Of a DNA stretch of 64,000 nucleotides, positions 44,714 through 54,876 are shown piece after piece. The position numbers and the translations under genes are program-made. Position 1 is the first letter of the stretch. Each line of letters begins with the position of its first letter. The stretch spans positions 107,152 to 171,151 of the forward strand of contig WHVA01000226.1 of the NCBI GenBank assembly GCA_015179125.1, written 5' to 3'. This stretch comes from Gautieria morchelliformis. Lineage: Eukaryota > Basidiomycota > Agaricomycetes > Gomphales > Gomphaceae. The notes below the pieces were generated by a model, which saw only the letters and a program-made list of their open reading frames with translations, made no database searches and was not told the origin of the DNA.

Positions 44714-47110
44714 ATGTTTTGGTAATACATTTTGATACAGCACAAACCTGTGACTTGGTATTTAGATGAAAATATCAGTTGGGGCTTTCAGGGAATGAGT
44801 GTGATGATGTGCACCTTGGTACATGATATATGCATGAAAAGAAAAAAAATAATAAAAATAATAAAAATAAATAAAAATAAATAAAATAAAAAGCTGCGTC
44901 TGTCAGCGTTTGGCATCAGCCACATGACTAAGTTGACGAGGAAACAGTGGTCATCAGTGGAAAGGATCTCCTAAAGCTTTCACTTTTGGAGCAGTGTAGA
45001 GTATCAAGTAATAGTAGTAAAAGTGTTGCAAGCTAAGTCATACAGTGATAAAATAGCATATATGCAGGCACTTGGCAAGGAGTTCACTGTCTCTGTGCCG
45101 GTCTCCTGAGGCACCCAATTGGTATGTTCATCCAGGGAGCTATTATCAGGATTCCCAGATAGAGTCTGAAGAAATCATTATCCCTGGTGGTCTTGTAGGA
45201 TCATGGATAACGCAGCGGTTGGTTATGGAGTTGCTCATAGGGCTCCACACCGTGCCGTACAACCACGGCTGTATGGTGCCATATTATGGCCATGGCACCT
45301 GTATCGTCAAGGGTCTGTGTGTGCTGCCGACAGTATGGTATATGGTATGCAATGGGAAAACCCCGAAAACCTTGTAGCCGAGCCCAAAAATACATCCGCC
45401 GATGGGCGCTACTGCTGGTAGGCAGGCCAGATTTACGTGGCGCTCATGCTCCCATTCACCCCCTGCTGACATTCTGCCACGCGTGCACACACCGTAGCAA
45501 GCAGCTGGGTGTGATATTATCAATATAGTTTTGCTGCCGGTCGCATGCAGTAAGGAATTCTCATAACTGCTCTAAGTTTAGGCCAAGCTATAATAGATCA
45601 GCCATATGAATCCGTCAACCATAATACAGATGGTACCATACCTGTACCGTACATACCGTCAGAGGGGTGAGGTGTTGATCTATGGACAGTATACAGTCTG
45701 CCGTATCTGTCAACTTGCTGTACATTATATGGCCGTAGCTGTAATACGGACGGTGTGCAGCCCTAGTTGCTCATGGCCTTCATCTTTGCAAATTCACATG
45801 ATCCCTCTTTGACAAAATCATTGAAGCCTCCGGCAAGCATGACTTTGGCTTTACTGCTAAGTATGCAATGTCAAGGGATTGCAGAGCCATTACACTGAAT
45901 ATATTTCAATGATATGTGCACCAGACTTCAAACCCAACATTGTGTTCTGCATGACGGGTGCCTAAATTATGTTCCTAGGCAATCCCATTGCCTGACAGGT
46001 GCTTATATAAATGGCCGGAACCAAGTACATGCAAGTGAAACAGGCCCATGCGCAGCCTCCCCTCTGCAGTGTTGACTATCACTGAGGAGGTGAGTTTATT
46101 AGTGTATCTTCGTAAAATAGGTAGCTTTCCCTTATATTACTAGTGTTGATTATAGAACACTAAATAGTCTCCTGAAGGTTCCATCCATTGAACTACTGGT
46201 CTATAATATTCCACTGTGTCCATACCGAGTTACTACATGAATATGCTGAATCTATCCATATATACAAGAACATACCAAGCACCAATGGGAATCTTGATAG
46301 GACCTGCAGGCCAAAGCAGAAGCATATTACCTCGCTACAGTATTGATAAAGCTGTCCCATAAGCATCAGTATGCATTGATCAAAGGCTAGCATAAGAGCA
46401 CAGATGTCTCCTGTAGTATACCCTTCTGTACTTCAAGCTCCTCCCTACAATATTTGAACATGGTGGCAATGCTAGCCATTCCTCTCATACCACCAATACT
46501 GGACACAACTTCAGAGGGATGAACATATTTGTACAGCTTATATGGGTCAGTGATCCTGGACATAATCAGTACATATTACATGTATGGGTGGTTTCTGCCT
46601 TTTTTGGATGAACATGTCGTGTTGTCTTCCTTGTGTCAGGTGATTTGTGTACCACAGCATGCGGTGTTGGCATATTTTCTGCTTTTGTCAACAGTCTTAC
46701 TGCCACACCTTCATCACCTCATGTGGGTGGCTTTACCATGTGGCTGCTCCTCGTGGTGGCATACTTAGCCATACCAGCAGCACCTAGGTGCATTACCAGC
46801 AATGCAGACACCTCAGCTCTGGTCTGGGGGGCTGGAGGCTATGTGGGGGCCGTGAGGCCCATGTTGGTATGTTGTCTTCATGAACATACTGTTCTGAGAG
46901 CAGAAGTGGTCAGATGGGAAGCAGAAGCAGAACTGGAGAGGAGGGCATCCCCTGATAATCCTTGCTAATCTATCCTAGCACAAATACTGAGCTGACAAAC
47001 ACACTATTCATTGCACCATCACATAAAGCATCATATAACAAGTATGCTGTACAGTTACACATTATAAAAACAAATATTGTCACAATGTTTCTACAGCAGG
47101 ATACTTATTC
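44714..47110. other. Gene-free interior of the mariner element
   Basis: Contains an A/T-simple tract (AATAAAAATAAATAAA type, 44830-44890) and GTATGGTACC-like dyads near 45240-45340 and 45630-45670. There is no domain in any frame. Confidence 0.55.
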
Positions 47111-48335
47111 CTACAAATACCTTGAATGTGTCATCCAGCCCTCGCAATGCTCTGCAGTAATGGTGGCAAGGGCACTGTGAAAGAACAATAGTACAGAACC
47201 TTGGTCTTTAGCATCAACCGCCTGCCAAAAGGTATCCCCATGACGCCTGAGGTAAGATTTCAGATATGAAAAGGCTTCTTCAATTGGCTTGAGGTCCGGT
47301 GAATAAGGCGGCAAGTAGTATAGCTGTACACCACTGTTAAAATGCTTAGCCTCCATTGAAACATAAAAAACAACAGTAAATGACTTACCGCTCCTGGCAA
47401 ATTTCTGAGACTTCTGCTGCATGGTGAATAGCACAATTGTCCATGACAAGCACACTGCCGCGCTCAGGCCATGGGTTCATATGAGGCATGAGGTTGGTGA
47501 TGAACTGGATAAACGAGGCTGAATCATAAGCCCCTTCCCGCACATCCGAGTATATTATACCCTCTGCACTAAGGGCCGGTAAGAGAGAATACCTATATAA
47601 TCCAAATGAATCAACAGTAGATGCACAAAGGAATATACACTCACCCAGTACCTCATACAAACTTAGCTTTCACTGAAGCTCTCTTTCCCTTGGGAGCCCA
47701 TCCATTCAGACGATATGTGGTGCGACAATCAATACAGCTCTCGTCGATAAACACAAGACGCTCCGGGGACTCATGACCAATTTTGAAACCAAATAGAGTG
47801 CGCAAATTTTCATTGCGCTCGGCAGCGACCTTGGACAGCTGTGGAAAGCATGAGTAGACTAGAAGAGGGCGAAGCATTAGAACATACCTTTTTGCGGGTG
47901 AGACCAAGGTCTGTCATTGTGTCCCATAAGGTGCTGATTCCAACTGTTATCCCATACAGGCGCTGCATGATTGTTTGTATCTCGTCCAAGTATAGGTCAG
48001 GGAACTGCTCTGTAAGCCGAAGAAGAAACTACAGTAATATACAAAGTGAGAAAATATGATCATCTTCACTCTGTAGTGGAAATGCTTACCTCCATTTCCT
48101 CTGGAGTCATAATCTTCCTTCTATTTCCCGTCTTTCCATGTCCCTGCATAACTACCTCACCAGTAGTACGCCACAATTGGAGGATGCGCTCGACAACACG
48201 TTTTGACATGTTCAGATCAAGTGCGATGTCATCGATCTTCTTCTCCCGTGTGAACCATTGGTAAATTACACGCTTCCGGAGGTCTTCAGAGTACGTTTGA
48301 CGCTCCCTTTGGTGTTCATGCAGGTAGCAAGGCAT
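47111..48335 (-). pseudogene. Tc1/mariner (IS630-Tc1) DDE transposase, DD34E
   Basis: ATG at 48335 (MPCYLHEHQRERQTY). The helix-turn-helix has KRVIYQWFTREKKIDDIALDL and RILQLWRTTGE. Introns of about 50-65 bp separate FLLRLTEQFPDLYLDEIQTIM and LSKVAAERNENLRTLFGF. The catalytic triad is Asp in VFIDESCID, Asp in VMDNCAIHH and Glu in PIEEAFSYLK, with 34 residues between the last two (DD34E). A TGA at 47653-47655 sits between AKFV and GTGYSLLPALS, where arginine is usual. With that one change the protein would be complete, so activity was lost recently, or another copy supplies it. It cuts and pastes the element at TA sites. Confidence 0.92.
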
Positions 48336-48439
48336 CCAGTACAAGTACAAGTATGTAATATCACATGAGCGTCACGTGTCACGTGACATGTTACGCGTCA
48401 AAGAGAATAGTGTGTGCAGAGATAGGAAGTCCAGGTAGC

Positions 48440-48519
48440 CCTGAAAAAATACATTACATGTAATTATTGTAAATATACGTTATATACAATAGTTTAGAGT
48501 GTTACAATCAGCATTTATG
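48440..48519 (-). repeat. Right terminal inverted repeat of the mariner element
   Basis: Reverse complement of 42410-42489 with two mismatches. It lies directly upstream of the transposase start. Confidence 0.95.
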
Positions 48520-48596
48520 GCATTGTAGAAAGCTAAAAGGCTGGAAAGGTGCTCAATTAGTATGCAGCCCTCCCCCTTCCCTAAACCATTCAGTAT

Positions 48597-48763
48597 TGTT
48601 GCTCGCGAGAGATCACGTGACACAGTCGCCCAATAGAGTAGTCTGAGTTCGAAGGGAAACCCTATCAATCTTCCCTTCGAACTCAGGTGCGTAGTGCTAG
48701 GTACTCACCGAGTAGATAGTAATCCTATCAATCTTCCCTTCGAACTCAGTCCTGCGCGTGACA
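48597..48763 (+). repeat. 5' LTR of the Copia element
   Basis: TGTTGCTC...GTGACA. Contains CTTCGAACTCAG twice in direct orientation plus one inverted copy (CTGAGTTCGAAGG), so a strong hairpin can form. Confidence 0.96.
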
Positions 48764-48776
48764 GGTTATGGGCCCC
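48764..48776 (+). promoter_or_regulatory. Copia primer-binding site (initiator-tRNA-Met half type)
   Basis: GGTTATGGGCCCC directly after the LTR is complementary to the anticodon-stem-loop region of an initiator tRNA-Met (GGGCxCATAACC). This is the half-tRNA priming known for Drosophila copia. Confidence 0.6.
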
Positions 48777-48805
48777 GCGCTATAATCGAAGGAAAAGAAC
48801 TCAGT

Positions 48806-51800
48806 ATGTCCAAATCAGAAGCTGAAGGTCGCGCGAAAAGCGTCAGACTCACGGGCACGAATTACAATATCTGGGCAATTGAAATGCAGGAGAAGCTCAT
48901 GAAAATAGGTGCATGGCGAATAGTCATCGAAGACCTCAAAAGACCGATGGACACGAGAGAAGCGGAAAAATGGATCCTGAAGAGGGAGGAGGCCGCCGGC
49001 ACCATACTCGAATCCCTAACTCCAACACAATACGTCCACATCGAGAACATCATGGAAAATCCCATTGAAATGTGGAAAAGGCTAAAAAGCAAGAATCTGG
49101 ATGGAAATGCTATCGCTACAGGAAACAGAGACCTGAAGCGACGAGGATCCCTTGCGCCACTTGCAGAGACGCTATCCGCAACCCGGAAAAAGAAGAGAAG
49201 TACATCGAGTGATATCACAGAGGAACTCGCTGGGAATGCGAACCTACAACCTTCGCCTTCATCATCAATCAACGGAGACGCCGATCTGTGCTGGAACATG
49301 GACACAGGAGCGACCAGCCACATGACTCCTCATCGTCATTGGCTGCGGAATTACGAGTACTACAGAGTACCTATCAGACTAGCAACAAACGAGGTAGTGT
49401 ACTCGGCCGGGCGGGGGCAAGTATTGTTTTCCCCCATGATCGACGGGAAGCCGGCACAAGACGTTTTGTTCTCGAAGGTTCTACACATGCCCGCACTCCA
49501 GAACAACTTATTCGCAGTCCTCCACCTTACTACACACCACAATTTCACCGTCTGCATCGTGAAGGACCGCTTATCGTTTATCCAAGGCAACAAATTGTGC
49601 TTCTGTGCCACCGTGCGAAACAGGACGGGTTTCTTGACTGGGAACACAGTCCCAAATCAAGAACTCGCACTCGCCATCTCTTCGCAAATAGTAGACCGAC
49701 CATTCATTACTCCACAGACGACTCGCGCACATTGGACAGGCGCGGCTGGAGAAGCTCCTAGAAAAGAACATGGTCGACGGGATACAGGTAAACTCAAATG
49801 GGACTGTTCCTCATATCTGCGAACCATGTATTGCTGCGAAGCAACACCGCAACCCCTTCCCAAAAAGCACCAACCGCGCATCCAGCCCACTCGACCTTGT
49901 CGTCTCAGACGTCCATGGGCCTCTCCCAGTCCGCACACCATCAGGACACCGATACTGGATTACTTTCACGGATGACTGCACGAGGTACAGGACCATTTAT
50001 CTCCTGAAGACAAAGGACGAGGCATTTGATGCCTACCGGGCCTTTGAAGCACTGGCAGAAAATCAATTAAACTCGAGAGTGAAGCGTTTTAGGGACGACA
50101 AAGGCGGGGAGTATATTGGTCATAAGTGGGACCAACATTTCCAGCACCGTGGTATACTCCACGAACATACTACGAAGGGCACACCGCAGCAGAACGGCAT
50201 CTCAGAATGGACGAATCGGACCTTCATGGAAGGAACGATCGCACTACTACAGCAAGCCCATCTACCAGCGTCGATGTGGGGAGATGCCCTAAAATTACTA
50301 GTTCGAATCGTCAATGCCACCCCAACCTCTGCACTCATAGACAAAACTCCCTACGAGGCCTGGTTTGGCCACAAACCGAACCTTGGAATGCTGCGTACCT
50401 TTGGCTGCACTGCCTATGTCCATGTGCAAAAGGACGAAAGAACTGGACTGCAACCCAGATCTCGCAAATGCATTTACCTCGGCTTTGAGGATGGTTATAA
50501 GGGTTGGCGCTGCTTGGACCCCATCACAAGACGCACCATCATATCTTGAGACGTCATCTTTGATGAATCTGAATTCCCAGGTCTTACCACGGCTAACAAT
50601 ATTACCGAACCACTCTTACCTTCCGCCATACTTCCCGACCCGATCGCAGCTCCACTGGAAGGGCAACCGGACCAAGGCATTGAAATCCCAGAAGCCGCCC
50701 CTCCAGAAAATCCCAGACCACCAGCCGAACCCGACCCACCAGTTGCTCCCAACCCTCCTGCCGACCCTGACCCACCAGCCGTCCCCGACCCACCAGCTGA
50801 CCTCGACCCACCAGCCCCACCCGCACCTATCGCACCCCTCCGCCTGTCCAGCAGGAGTACTGCCCGGATTGATTATCGCCATCTACATGACCCATTCCTC
50901 CGACCTCGTCCACCTCCCGATCATGACGATCCAGGCCCTGAGGGGGGTGCAGCAGCCAGCGCTTCAATCATTCAGGCCCTGGAATTCATCTATGATGAAT
51001 CAGACACCATGGACGCAAACACAATCTCACCGAGTGTCATCAGAGCTGCACTGAATGCAACGATAAAAGACGGTCGCGTTCCCAAGACGTTTGCTGAAGC
51101 AATGCGACGCTCCGATGCACCAATATGGAAGGACTCGACCGACGCAGAGATCCGAGCCCTCCTAGACAATGGGACATGGGAATTAGTGAAATTACCACCT
51201 GGAGAGAAAGCTATCGGCTCTCGATGGGTCTTCCTAATCAAGCTCCATTCGGATGGCTCTCTAGAGAAATACAAGAGCCGCCTGGTAGCGAAGGGATATA
51301 CCCAACGACCAGGCATCGATTACGACAAAGTCTTCACTCCTACCACACGATGGGCAGCCCTGCGCACAATATTAGCTCAGGGAGCACTACAGGGAGCACA
51401 CATCAAATCTGTAGACATATCGAACACTTACCTGAATGGAGTACTTGACGATGACGCGAATATATATATGCAGCAACCGGAAGGCTATCATCAAGGGGGA
51501 TCAGAGTGGGTATGCAAACTGAAGAGAGGACTGTACGGACTAAAGCAGAGCGGAAGATTGTGGTACGAACGACTTGGGACTGCGTTGGAGAGCATGGGAT
51601 TCAAGCGGCTCCAATCTGCGCCAAGCGTCTATATCTGGATGAGCGATACCACCAAGGTCATCATACCTGTTTTCGTTGATGATTTGACCCTAGTATCGGA
51701 CTCGAAGCCGGAACTGGACCAGGTCAAAAGCAAACTAGGCGAAATCTTCAAATTGAAGGATCTGGGCCCGACAACATCGCTACTAGGCGTAGAAGTGGAG

Positions 51801-52640
51801 TATGATCGCATACAGAAAACACTAAGGCTCTCACAAAAGCAATATATTCAAGAACTTCTTGATCGGTTCCAGATGTCGGATTGCCAACCCGTATTCACGC
51901 CTATGGCCCCAGGTCCGAATTTGAGCTCTGCCGTGGGACCGTCAACACCGGAAGAGATGGAGGAAATGAAGGATGTGCCCTACATAAACACGGTTGGAGC
52001 ACTGAATTACTTGGCTATCGCAACCCGTCCTGATATCGCTTACGCTGTCGGACGCCTCGCACGATTTAACTCAAACCCAGGCCCGACGCACTGGATGGCA
52101 GTAAAACACCTCTTGCGCTACCTAAAAGGGACAATTGACCTAGCACTCATGTACGCGCCCGATCTATCAGCCAGGTCATTCCAAACGTGGACTGATGCTG
52201 ACCACGGAGGAAATCCGGACAACGGTCAGTCGACCTCCGGATTCCTCACAAAGATCGGGACCGGAGCCGTTAGCTGGGCCAGCAAATTGCAGAATATCGT
52301 TACCTTGTCCACAACCGAGGCTGAATTCGTCACATCGGTCCTAGCGGGAACCGAGATCGTCTGGTTACAGAGCCTATTAGACGAACTTAACGCAAAAGTC
52401 GAAGGACCGTCTCACCTATTCATTGACAATCAGTCTGCTCTCTCTGTTGCCAAAAATCCCGAGCATCATGGACGTATGAAACACCTAGATATCCGGTACT
52501 TCTGGCTGCGAGAGAAAGTCGCTCATAAAGTCATTCAGATCGGCTACGTACCCACGAATAACATGCCAGCGGATCTGCTGACCAAAGCGCTGCCTCGCGA
52601 GTCAGTAGAACGGCATAGACGAGCCATGGGACTCTTCTGA
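48806..52640 (+). pseudogene. Copia gag-pol polyprotein, two lesions and shortened gag
   Basis: ATG at 48806. Gag starts VRLTGTNYNIWAIEM but is cut short after MWKRLKSKNLDG, without a zinc knuckle. The protease has WNMDTGATSHMT. A 4-bp tandem duplication (GACCGACC, 49694-49701) shifts the frame before LHRRLAHIGQARLEKLLEKN. The integrase has HICEPCIAAKQ, the catalytic residues in VSDVHGPLP, RDDKGGEYIG and GISEWTNR, then the Copia-type YEAWFGHKPNLGMLRTFGC. A TGA at 50547-50549 (RRTIIS*DVIFDES) lies where arginine fits. The reverse transcriptase has SRWVFLIKLHSDG, DISNTYLNG and FVDD. RNase H has TWTDADHGGNP, STTEAEF and IDNQSALSVAKNP. It ends at TGA 52638. Confidence 0.93.
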
Positions 52641-52662
52641 GGTTGACCGCGTCAGGGGAGTG

Positions 52663-52829
52663 TGTTGCTCACGAGAGATCACGTGACGCAGTCGCCCAAT
52701 AGAGTAGTCTGAGTTCGAAGGGAAACCCTATCAATCTTCCCTTCGAACTCAGGTGCGTAGTGCTAGGTACTCACCGAGTAGATAGTAATCCTATCAATCT
52801 TCCCTTCGAACTCAGTCCTGCGCGTGACA
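52663..52829 (+). repeat. 3' LTR of the Copia element
   Basis: Differs from the 5' LTR at two positions (both A/G). Confidence 0.96.
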
Positions 52830-52834
52830 AGTAT

Positions 52835-53973
52835 ACAATTCCATTAGTTTTCAAACATTTATACATGTATATTACTCTAGTCTGAGAATGCTACATCCTC
52901 TGCTTATGCTATATTGGTATCATAATGGTGCATATAAGCCTATTTTTTCGAATATTAGAATCTGCATAATAAGCTATATATCTTGTACTAAATGGTAGAT
53001 ACTATATCATATATAGTTATTACAAAACATCAGGTCTTATTATCCACTAGTTATCGAGGTATACATGTTTCTTTCTGAACGGCTGTCACGGAGTCAAAAT
53101 TCAGACTCCGCCTTATGTACCCGGAAATTCCTATATATGAAAGCGGCTCGGTGGGAGGTTGTGGGCGCCGCTTATAAATAATATTACGTAAAAATTAGGT
53201 CAGCGGCGAGCGGCGCAGCCGCGAGCCCCTGGCGGTTCACGCCGATCTTCCGGCTCCAGCACTCAACCCTGCGCTGAGCTGGCAGAACGCGCTGGCAGAA
53301 CGCTGCGCACTCCACCACCACCATCCTCTCCTCTCTGCCCACTAGATAGAATAAAATTGCATGAGAGTGAATTAATAGATAGCCTATATAGTGTAGACCA
53401 CAAAAGATCTCTTCCCAGGGAGATCTCTGCAGTGAACTATTGGGGTTGACCTCTTCAGTGGGGCAGCTTTTTCTCTGCTAAGGAGCCAGGTAATCATCCC
53501 AGGCTGCCTTAGAGGGAGCCACAATTGCATTGCAGTTCTCTTAGTGTTGACTTGCACTACTGGTGGCTGAAGAAGACATCTCCCCAGGACCAGGACCAGG
53601 ACCAGGACCAGGACCTTTTACTGGAATTATTCCAGTTGGATAGCTGAAGAAGACTTGGATATTTTCATCAACAAAATTCCCCATCCCTTCCTTGGTACAT
53701 ATATTTCTCTGTGGTCTGGTGTGAGCCATCTGACATTTTTTTCATTTTTTTAAATAGAAATTAATAAATTCCCTTGACTTTGCCTAACAAACAAACTCCC
53801 CATCCCTTCCTTGGTATGTATGTATTTCTCTGTGGTCTGGTGTGAGCTGTCTGACATTGATTTAATTAGAAATTAATAAATTCCCCTGACTTTGCCCAAG
53901 AAAAATTAACAACATCTGCATCCGCTTGTAAATGTAAGTTGAATTGTGGTAGCTTGATTGTTCCCCTAAGCTT
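52835..53973. other. AT-rich stretch with a GC-rich island and short tandem repeats
   Basis: AT-rich to about 53090, then a GC-rich block (53130-53330) with GGCGAGCGGCGCAGCCGC and a repeated CTGGCAGAACGC. 53584-53615 is five copies of CCAGGA. 53679-53783 and 53798-53902 are near-identical tandem copies (offset 119 bp). The 5' end of the Helitron probably lies in this stretch but I cannot fix it. Confidence 0.6.
53679..53902. repeat. Tandem duplication, about 105-bp unit, 119-bp offset
   Basis: Both copies contain CCCCATCCCTTCCTTGGTA, TTTCTCTGTGGTCTGGTGTG and AGAAATTAATAAATTCCC with few differences. Confidence 0.8.
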
Positions 53974-54876
53974 ATGCCTGCATTTCTCAGGGATCCATCT
54001 ACTCCAGAGAGAAATCGTCAGCAGGAGCGTGAAAGGGCGAGGGAGGTGCAGGAGGGTCATATGACGTCGCCCACTGATCGGAGAGCGCGTGCACTTGCTG
54101 CTGCTGCTGTCAGAGCTCAGGACCAGCCACCCCCTCCACCACAGCCTTTTGCCATCCCCCACCCTCCTCCTAGAAGCAATGTCGCTGATCCTTTTCAACA
54201 ACCTGTGGCCGGGCCATCACGTCCTCCTATGCTTGCGGGGCCACCACGTCCCCCTATGCCTGCAGGGCCATCACGTCCTCCTATGCTTGCAGAACCATCG
54301 CGTCCTCCTAATCTCAGTCCTGGACAGCAGGTGGCAGCCCTTCGTGCACAGTTAGCAGTCATCCCACCATTACAGCCCCTGAGAAGAAATAGGCCAGACC
54401 CTGTACAGCCCGCTCCCGTAGTAGGTTCAGCGGCTATTGCTCAGTTGCGTGCTCAGGCAGCTGGAATTGGACATCCGGTGGTAGGCTCTACAGCGGTGGC
54501 AGATTTGCGTGCTCAGGCTGCTGGGATACAGCCTATCCCAGCACAGCCCTTGGGAAGACACAGGCAAGCACCTGTACAACCAGCTCCTAGACCTCCTGTA
54601 GTAGGTTCTGCAGGAGTGGCAGCATTGCGTGCTCAGGCCAATGCAATAAGACCAATGCCGCCGCTACTCCCTGCACTTTTGCGGCCTCTTCAGCCACTCC
54701 CTGCACCTCCTCAGCCACTCCCTGCACCTCCTCAGCCTCCCCAGCCACTCCTTGAACCTCCTCAGCCGCTCCCTGCACCTCCTCAGCTCCTCCCTGCACC
54801 TCCTCAGCCGCTCCCTGTACCTCGGCAGCGTCCTCAGCGACCTCCTCCTCCTCTTCCACTTGGTCGCTTAGAATAA
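53974..54876 (+). CDS. Helitron protein N-terminus, proline-rich
   Basis: 300 codons from ATG 53974: Arg/Glu-rich start (PERNRQQERERAREVQ), then proline-rich repeats (SRPPMLAGP, AALRAQANAI, LPAPPQPLPAPPQP). The module xALRAQAxxI recurs four or five times. The final proline tract is encoded by CTCCTCAGCCACTCCCTGCAC units. It ends at TAA 54874-54876; the next frame (RIIEADVQRHDLG) continues the Helitron protein, so this is its N-terminal part rather than a separate gene. Confidence 0.6.
   Translation: MPAFLRDPSTPERNRQQERERAREVQEGHMTSPTDRRARALAAAAVRAQDQPPPPPQPFAIPHPPPRSNVADPFQQPVAGPSRPPMLAGPPRPPMPAGPSRPPMLAEPSRPPNLSPGQQVAALRAQLAVIPPLQPLRRNRPDPVQPAPVVGSAAIAQLRAQAAGIGHPVVGSTAVADLRAQAAGIQPIPAQPLGRHRQAPVQPAPRPPVVGSAGVAALRAQANAIRPMPPLLPALLRPLQPLPAPPQPLPAPPQPPQPLLEPPQPLPAPPQLLPAPPQPLPVPRQRPQRPPPPLPLGRLE

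Larger units (their letters stand above)
42410..48519. mobile_element. Tc1/mariner-type transposon with passenger gene (6.1 kb)
   Basis: 80-bp inverted repeats at 42410-42489 and 48440-48519 match at 78 of 80 positions. A TA lies at the same point of both (42412-42413 and 48516-48517), so the element proper may be 42414-48515 with a TA duplication. The transposase (47111-48335, minus) starts 104 bp inside the right repeat. A second spliced gene (42681-44713, plus) starts 191 bp inside the left repeat. The two converge on a 2.4-kb gene-free middle. The unit is several times longer than typical Tc1/mariner elements. Confidence 0.85.
48597..52829 (+). mobile_element. Full-length Ty1/Copia retrotransposon (4,233 bp, AGTAT target duplication)
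   Basis: Identical-length LTRs (167 bp; 48597-48763 and 52663-52829) differ at two positions. AGTAT is duplicated at 48592-48596 and 52830-52834. The order is gag, protease, integrase, reverse transcriptase, RNase H, as in Copia. A tRNA-type primer site follows the 5' LTR and a purine tract (AGGGGAGTG) precedes the 3' LTR. The youngest datable insertion in the window. Confidence 0.97.

Noticed and set aside
47111..48519. A short mariner element ending just after the transposase stop
   Set aside because: No inverted copy of the right repeat occurs near 47100; the only match is at 42410-42489.
54380..54876. Proline-rich open frame on the opposite strand (Val/Gln/Glu repeats) as a gene
   Set aside because: It is the mirror of the CCTCAGCC-type repeats coding the proline tract of the Helitron protein.
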